A stretch of DNA of 8,857 bases, taken from assembly GCA_002690445.1 (NCBI GenBank), contig NZER01000133.1, positions 1 through 8,857 of the forward strand, read 5' to 3'. Both the position numbers and the translations under genes were made by a program. Below, piece after piece: positions 5,731 to 8,857 of this stretch. Within the stretch, counting starts at the first letter, position 1. The number at the start of each line of letters is the position of its first letter. The stretch is from Candidatus Pacearchaeota archaeon (GTDB taxonomy: Archaea; Nanoarchaeota; Nanoarchaeia; Pacearchaeales; GW2011-AR1). The notes under the pieces are model-generated. The model saw nothing but the letters and a program-made list of their open reading frames with translations, ran no database searches and was not told where the DNA came from.

Positions 5731-6326
5731 AACCTTTGACTTTCTACCGAGCCAAAGCACATCTTCTCTAGAGTATAATATTTTTTTAAAAAATCAACAT
5801 CAATTTTCAATTCTTTTCTTATGGTGTCTATTTGCTTGTTTGAATATTTTTTAAAATTTATTTGAGACAAATCAGTAGGACATAGTGAACCTGCCATTAC
5901 ACCCATGTTAAATACGAACCTTTCTTCCTCTCCAAACTTGTATCCTTTCGGGTAAAAATATTTAGACATAAACATAAAAAGATTCCTCCTCCATCGCCCC
6001 ATGCCCTTTGTTGATCCCATTGTATAACCTATGACGAAAGCCTCATCTTTCAATAGCAGCCCACGACCAAGTAATACATGGATACAGTCGTGCGTAAATA
6101 AGTCTACCGCACCACCAAAGAGTCCGGACGTTTTGTAATGAGGGTTCTCTACTAATTTTATTATTAAGGGAATGTTTTTTTGATGAAGCTTAAATAAGTC
6201 CATCTCTTTTAGGATACTATTTAATTTTCTTCGAGAAGAAGATAATTTTGGATACCAAGCCTCGGAAGCTTTTTGTGCCTTATAAGCTTCGATTTCTTCA
6301 AACTCTTTATGTTCGTATGGTGTCAT
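5727..6326 (-). CDS. Protein with a Coq4-type HDxxH-x11-E metal motif
   Basis: This 199-residue protein has one striking motif: H79-D80-C-I-H83, then eleven residues, then E95. It is the zinc-ligand pattern HDxxH-x11-E described for the ubiquinone-biosynthesis protein Coq4. The surrounding GGAVDLFTHDCIHVLLGRG and DEAFVIGYTMGSTKG fit a helical metal-binding core, and a helical segment GEEERFVFNMGVMAGS follows at 132-147. Coq4 acts in quinone head-group modification at the membrane. Whether this viral protein does anything similar is unknown, and it lacks obvious membrane segments. The size is close to that of Coq4-like domains. The ATG at 6326 overlaps the stop of the preceding membrane peptide (ATGA) and its own stop overlaps the next ATG. 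Its neighbours are membrane or exported proteins, consistent with envelope work. Family membership rests on the motif only. Confidence 0.72.
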   Translation of the reverse strand: MTPYEHKEFEEIEAYKAQKASEAWYPKLSSSRRKLNSILKEMDLFKLHQKNIPLIIKLVENPHYKTSGLFGGAVDLFTHDCIHVLLGRGLLLKDEAFVIGYTMGSTKGMGRWRRNLFMFMSKYFYPKGYKFGEEERFVFNMGVMAGSLCPTDLSQINFKKYSNKQIDTIRKELKIDVDFLKKYYTLEKMCFGSVESQRL

Positions 6327-6457
6327 CTTTTGCTGAACGGACTTTTAGCTAACTCCCAAAGCCCAACTGCCACGGCTGAAATAAAATATGCCGCACCCAT
6401 TACCGCGACAAGCAATAAGTACCACACTCTCCCCCAAAAGCTATGTTCTTCAGCCAC
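6323..6457 (-). CDS. Single-pass membrane peptide, 44 aa
   Basis: This is a 44-residue product with one membrane helix at about 11-34 (containing YLLLVAVMGAAYFISAVAV) and a basic C-terminus (KSPFSKR), suggesting the C-terminal end stays in the cytoplasm. The same frame is open to 6586, but that would overlap the Tat-signal gene by more than 130 bases. I choose GTG 6457, which overlaps the preceding TGA by 8 bases and has AGGGTGGA immediately upstream, a good ribosome site. The stop overlaps the next ATG (ATGA). Size and layout resemble small phage envelope peptides; no function can be read from the sequence. Confidence 0.65.
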   Translation of the reverse strand: MAEEHSFWGRVWYLLLVAVMGAAYFISAVAVGLWELAKSPFSKR

Positions 6458-6959
6458 TTTCCACCCTGTTAAAGTTTGTGTTAAAGTCTTCCTGCTGCCA
6501 ATGAATCTGACTACCCGTATCCCCATTAAACCAATAGTGTGCAACCTGTATCTCTGCGCCCCCATCATCAGACTGACGATAGACATCGTAAATAGAGTCT
6601 ATAATGTTAACATCGTCTTTAGTTCTGACGTGCATATCAACAAAGTCAGTGGCATTATCAAAGGTTTGAAAATGTAAAACACCACCATCCATCCATCCAG
6701 TAGCGTAATGCGGATTCCAAGAAAGATCATTCTCCTCCTCAAAAGTCATATATTCTCTTTGGTGAGCAAAGCTACCCCTAATGTTTTGACTAAACGTCCA
6801 CTCACCCTGCCCTCTCTCGTAGCAGTAAACACGATATGGCCAATTACAGCTACTTTCTTTCTCTGGACCTTTTTCGTCATCCTCGTACTTACAAGTGATT
6901 GCAATAGCTGGCAGTGCCGCTGCGGGGATTGATGCCTTGATAAAATCTCTTCTGTTCAT
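6450..6959 (-). CDS. Exported protein with a twin-arginine (Tat) signal peptide
   Basis: The N-terminus MNRRDFIK followed by a hydrophobic ASIPAAALPAIAI is a textbook twin-arginine signal (consensus RRxF[LI]K), used to export folded proteins across the inner membrane. C23 ends the hydrophobic stretch, but ITC is not a good lipobox, so a lipoprotein is only possible. The mature part, about 145 residues, is rich in Trp, Asp and aromatic residues (NWPYRVYCYERG at 39-50, ATGWMDGGVLHFQTF at 86-100, AHYWFNGDTGSQIHW at 140-154). It looks like a beta-rich domain; no family is recognised. The ATG at 6959 follows a 72-base spacer and has AGGA about 14 bases upstream. The product would be made in the infected cell and sent to the periplasm. 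Its neighbours downstream are a membrane peptide and the Coq4-motif protein. Confidence 0.75.
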   Translation of the reverse strand: MNRRDFIKASIPAAALPAIAITCKYEDDEKGPEKESSCNWPYRVYCYERGQGEWTFSQNIRGSFAHQREYMTFEEENDLSWNPHYATGWMDGGVLHFQTFDNATDFVDMHVRTKDDVNIIDSIYDVYRQSDDGGAEIQVAHYWFNGDTGSQIHWQQEDFNTNFNRVESG

Positions 6960-7000
6960 ATATGTTTATATATTATCCTTTGTTTGTTGAAAAAACAAAC
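6960..7000 (-). promoter_or_regulatory. Possible promoter and weak hairpin before the Tat-signal gene
   Basis: The 72-base gap between the glycosyltransferase-like gene and the Tat-signal gene is AT-rich. It contains a 7-bp hairpin on AT pairs (GTTTGTT at 6982-6988 with AACAAAC at 6994-7000, loop of five). Read on the minus strand, TTGTTT (6998-6993) and TAATAT (6975-6970) are 17 bases apart and loosely resemble a sigma70 promoter. In such AT-rich DNA this can occur by chance. The hairpin is too weak and lacks a proper U-tract for an intrinsic terminator. Confidence 0.22.
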
Positions 7001-7031
7001 TTTACGTTGATTAATGTTACTTCTAGATGGT

Positions 7032-7850
7032 TCATGCGCATTCCATTGCGTATTTAGAGCTTTTCTTAAAAAGATTATATCCTTTCTCGGCTTGCTCTTT
7101 GTATCTATCAAGCTCCAACAAATTCTCTATGGTGCTTGGCAGGGAGGGTGTTTCTACTATAGCGTCGCCAAAATAATTTTTGGTGCTGGATTCACTTATT
7201 ACGCATTTTTTATTTATTAAGGGATAAAAGATTCTCGTTTGCTCCTGCCTATTAAAGGTGTCTGTATGGTGTAGGTTTAAAATAATTTTAGACTTCTCTA
7301 TATATTTTTTTTGAGTATCCATATCTAAACCCGCTAACCAACAAAGTGAAACGTTTTTAAAATAAAAATAATAAGACAGGTCAGCAAGAATTTTTGACCT
7401 CCTCTTATTTAAGTTGCCGTAAAAAAGCACATCTATCTCAGGCTCTATAGACGAGTCAAGCTCTTCGAGAGACTTACAAAATTTAAAAGGCGCAACCTTG
7501 TCTACTTCAATTCCATACTCTCCCATAAACGCTTTGTTTATGAGGCACATATCCCAAATTTCATCGCCGCTAGTTTTGTCAACTTTTTCCAAGTTGCCGA
7601 GGATTGCTTCAACATTTACCCAGTGTTCGTCAGGGCCATTAAAAAGCTGCTCCATTTGGTAAATTATAATTCTTTTTCCTTTGTAAAGCTCTTTAAGGTT
7701 ACTGTAAGTATGAAAGCAGTATGACCCTAAAACAAAAACCGTGTTATCGTATTCCTTATTGTCGTAATGCTCTAGAATCATCAAAGCTGGATGCTCAAAC
7801 CACTCGTTCCAGCAATTAACAGTAATATGAGTACCCTCTATGTCCTTCAT
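7032..7850 (-). CDS. Glycosyltransferase-like protein (GT-B type, phage form)
   Basis: This 272-residue protein resembles the compact glycosyltransferases found in large phages. The first half has IIIYQMEQL (61-69) and a helix-rich linker with MCLINKAF (101-108) and PFKF (121-124). The second half starts a new Rossmann-like unit, DVLFYGNLNKRRSKIL (140-155). It continues SKIILNLHH (187-195) and QEQTRIFYPLINKKCVISE (202-220), the position where GT-B enzymes keep an acidic residue that contacts the sugar nucleotide. It would transfer a sugar from a nucleotide-sugar donor in the cytoplasm. The acceptor could be modified phage DNA, a virion protein or a host glycan, and is not shown. The ATG at 7850 overlaps the stop of the preceding 50-codon gene (ATGA). 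The call rests on remembered layout, so moderate certainty. Confidence 0.72.
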   Translation of the reverse strand: MKDIEGTHITVNCWNEWFEHPALMILEHYDNKEYDNTVFVLGSYCFHTYSNLKELYKGKRIIIYQMEQLFNGPDEHWVNVEAILGNLEKVDKTSGDEIWDMCLINKAFMGEYGIEVDKVAPFKFCKSLEELDSSIEPEIDVLFYGNLNKRRSKILADLSYYFYFKNVSLCWLAGLDMDTQKKYIEKSKIILNLHHTDTFNRQEQTRIFYPLINKKCVISESSTKNYFGDAIVETPSLPSTIENLLELDRYKEQAEKGYNLFKKSSKYAMECA

Positions 7851-7999
7851 TTCTTTTTCTTGGGAAAATAGTTTTTCGCTTTATGCTTTTTGCATAATTC
7901 GTCCCACCAATCAGACTTTGGTTCTTTGTGTGGATTATTTATTTCGATAGGAGTTCTGTGGGTGTGTTTGCCAGTTATTTTTATGTCTCGATCTTTCAT
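7847..7999 (-). CDS. Small basic protein, 50 aa
   Basis: This is a 50-residue, very basic protein of no recognised family, ending in KKKK. It contains a His-rich patch (GKHTHRTPIE at 10-19) and an aromatic-acidic segment (SDWWDELCKKHK at 29-40). The start is ATG 7999, four bases after the preceding stop, with AAGGA about 11 bases upstream. The same frame is open to 8062 but would overlap the upstream gene by 59 bases. The stop overlaps the ATG of the glycosyltransferase-like gene (ATGA), which suggests coupled translation. Nucleic-acid binding would suit its charge, but nothing more specific can be said. Confidence 0.62.
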   Translation of the reverse strand: MKDRDIKITGKHTHRTPIEINNPHKEPKSDWWDELCKKHKAKNYFPKKKK

Positions 8000-8003
8000 A
8001 GGA

Positions 8004-8342
8004 TTATTTTTCCTTTTTATTAAAAGCAGAAAGATAGCTGTTAGACGCTCTTTCGAACTCAACCACTAAATCGTGGAACCCAGCGTTAGCCAAAACAACG
8101 TGGGTTAATATAATAAAATCGTCATCTTCTTTAGCCCCCTTTTCTCTTACCACGCAAAATATACTAAGTCCACCATCATCTGGGTGCTGGTTCGTAAAGC
8201 TATTAAAATATTTTTCTAACGATTGGGTTGCCGCTTCAAAACAAGCAACTTCATATTTCTCGTATAAATCTCCACCTAGGCTTACACAATTTTGATAAGA
8301 CCCGCAAATTACCTCAAATACATTTTCAGAATTGGTTTTCAT
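8004..8342 (-). CDS. Hypothetical protein, 112 aa
   Basis: No family is recognised. The predicted make-up is a mixed alpha/beta fold: an N-terminal segment with two cysteines (VICGSYQNCV, 11-20), a helix (EKYEVACFEAATQSLEKYF, 28-46), then strands (GLSIFCVVREKG, 58-69; DFIILTHVVLANAG, 75-88) and a final helix (LVVEFERASNSYLSAF). There is no signal or membrane segment. The ATG at 8342 overlaps the preceding gene by 17 bases and has CAGAG nearby as a weak ribosome site. The stop is four bases before the next ATG. It is part of the leading small-gene block of this transcription unit. Confidence 0.7.
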   Translation of the reverse strand: MKTNSENVFEVICGSYQNCVSLGGDLYEKYEVACFEAATQSLEKYFNSFTNQHPDDGGLSIFCVVREKGAKEDDDFIILTHVVLANAGFHDLVVEFERASNSYLSAFNKKEK

Positions 8343-8610
8343 AAATTTTCTCTGCTATCTCCCAGATGTAATCATTTCGTGTTATTTCAATACCATGACT
8401 TTCTTTAAGCTTGTGATTGTAGTTATCAAACTCTGACGGCGTAAATTTAAAGTCTTTAATTTGTGTATTGTCCGAGACAAAAAACTCTTGCATTTCAAAA
8501 ATGGACAATATTTCTTCAACCTGATACGCATAACGCTCAATAGTGTATTGAGGGACATTTTCCATATCGTGAAAATCATGCTCATCATCTGGCTCAAAAA
8601 AGTTCTTCAC
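8326..8610 (-). CDS. Hypothetical acidic protein, 94 aa, first gene of the unit
   Basis: This protein begins with an acidic, His-containing stretch (EPDDEHDFHDMEN, 6-18), followed by helical segments (ERYAYQVEEILSIFEMQEFF) and a C-terminal helix (IWEIAEKIYENQF). No family is recognised. The frame begins at GTG 8610. The first in-frame ATG is at 8565, which would give 79 residues and remove the acidic leader. Neither has a good ribosome site, so the start is uncertain. It is the first gene after the terminator on this strand, with only the AT-rich stretch 8611-8646 in between. The overlap with the next gene (17 bases) and amino-acid use support the frame; the other long minus-strand frame here looks like a shadow. 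Confidence 0.65.
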   Translation of the reverse strand: MKNFFEPDDEHDFHDMENVPQYTIERYAYQVEEILSIFEMQEFFVSDNTQIKDFKFTPSEFDNYNHKLKESHGIEITRNDYIWEIAEKIYENQF

Positions 8611-8646
8611 ATTAATTAAGATTACAGTATTTTTTTATTATTTCAA
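8611..8646 (-). promoter_or_regulatory. AT-rich leader with a weak promoter-like pattern
   Basis: Between the terminator and the first gene lies a short, almost pure AT stretch. On the minus strand, TTGAAA (8646-8641) resembles a -35 element, and TAATCT about 16 bases further on is a poor -10. A transcription start here would suit a unit beginning right after a terminator, but the sequence match alone is weak. A phage-specific promoter is equally possible. Confidence 0.3.
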
Positions 8647-8693
8647 GAAAAAAAAGACGGCGAACAAATCCATTAAGAAAGCTCACCGCCCTT
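8647..8693 (-). terminator. Intrinsic (rho-independent) terminator, minus strand
   Basis: On the minus strand GGCGGTGAGC (8690-8681) pairs along all ten positions with GTTCGCCGTC (8665-8656), including three G-U pairs, around a 15-base loop. An extra AAG before it can extend the stem into the following Ts. A run of eight Us (8655-8648) follows immediately. This is a complete stem plus U-tract in an otherwise AT-rich region, so it is a strong call. It ends a transcript coming from the right of the window. On the plus strand no U-tract follows, so it works in one direction only. Confidence 0.85.
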
Positions 8694-8857
8694 AGGTTGA
8701 AAAAGAGAGGGTCACGGCGTAAGGCTATCAATGAAGAATCTATATTAATCACCTATCGCTATCCGCTCAGTTTCAAAATTAATGGGTGGGAGGAATCTCA
8801 TTTACCTCCATCGTTTCGGGGTCACAGCTTGAGTTTCGTGAGAAACCCTACTTTGAA
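8691..8857. other. Region with no supportable gene, upstream of the terminator
   Basis: These 167 bases at the right edge are visibly less AT-rich than the gene cluster. All three minus frames hit stops early (8849, 8822 and 8802 complete possible gene ends), so a gene from the right could end here, but I cannot tell which frame. A plus-strand frame reading from about 8784 to the edge (product ending FREKPYFE) is also open. Small hairpins on the minus strand are GGGTTTC/GAAACTC around a TCAC loop (near 8849-8832) and GGAGG/CCTCC (8809-8789). It may be a 3' untranslated region or a small RNA ending at the terminator. Confidence 0.4.

Noticed and set aside
8382..8597. 71-codon minus-strand frame overlapping the first gene
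   Set aside because: It lies almost wholly inside the 94-residue gene. Its product is a basic, Leu/Ser/Met-rich string typical of an out-of-frame reading, and it does not connect to the next gene.
1..8857. CRISPR array, tRNA genes or insertion sequence ends
   Set aside because: No regularly spaced repeats, cloverleaf-type arms with a TTC arm, or terminal inverted repeats with a transposase were seen on either strand.

Overview
The window is most likely a piece of an AT-rich tailed dsDNA phage genome, or a prophage or viral metagenome contig. All 21 supported genes lie on the minus strand and are packed end to end. Many share start/stop overlaps (ATGA or GTGA), most are small and unrecognised, and the recognisable ones are typical virus-borne metabolic and DNA-handling enzymes. 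No capsid, tail, terminase or polymerase gene is present, so the phage assignment is inferred from style and content. A strong GGAGG ribosome site before the Nudix gene and a Tat-type signal peptide on one product suggest a Gram-negative bacterial host. I cannot name the host or the phage group.

Layout in the direction of transcription (right to left). 8857-8691 holds no gene I can support. 8693-8647 is a clear minus-strand intrinsic terminator for a transcript arriving from outside the window. Directly after it is an AT-rich stretch with a weak promoter-like pattern, where the cluster seen here begins. The first block (8610-7847) is three small unknown genes followed by a glycosyltransferase-like gene (7850-7032). 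After a 72-base spacer comes a block with an envelope character: a protein with a twin-arginine signal, a one-helix membrane peptide, a protein carrying the HDxxH-x11-E metal motif known from Coq4, and a three-helix PnuC-like membrane protein. Two small unknown genes follow, one of them only 57 codons long.

After a 52-base spacer the third block (5091 to the left edge) is richer in nucleotide and nucleic-acid enzymes. It has a small unknown gene, a staphylococcal-nuclease-like nuclease, two more unknowns (one membrane), a Nudix hydrolase fused to two Myb/SANT-like repeats, ThyX thymidylate synthase, a two-CxxC zinc-ribbon peptide, a DUF4385-like protein, a charged helical protein, a large Myb/SANT-repeat HNH endonuclease, and the first 143 codons of GMP reductase (guaC).

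GuaC (GMP to IMP) and ThyX (dUMP to dTMP) fit reshaping of the nucleotide pool for phage DNA synthesis. The nuclease could supply nucleotides or act on DNA. The most unusual features are the Myb/SANT-Nudix fusion, the sharing of that DNA-binding-like module with the HNH endonuclease five genes away, the Coq4-type metal motif in a viral protein, and the Tat-type signal peptide next to it.
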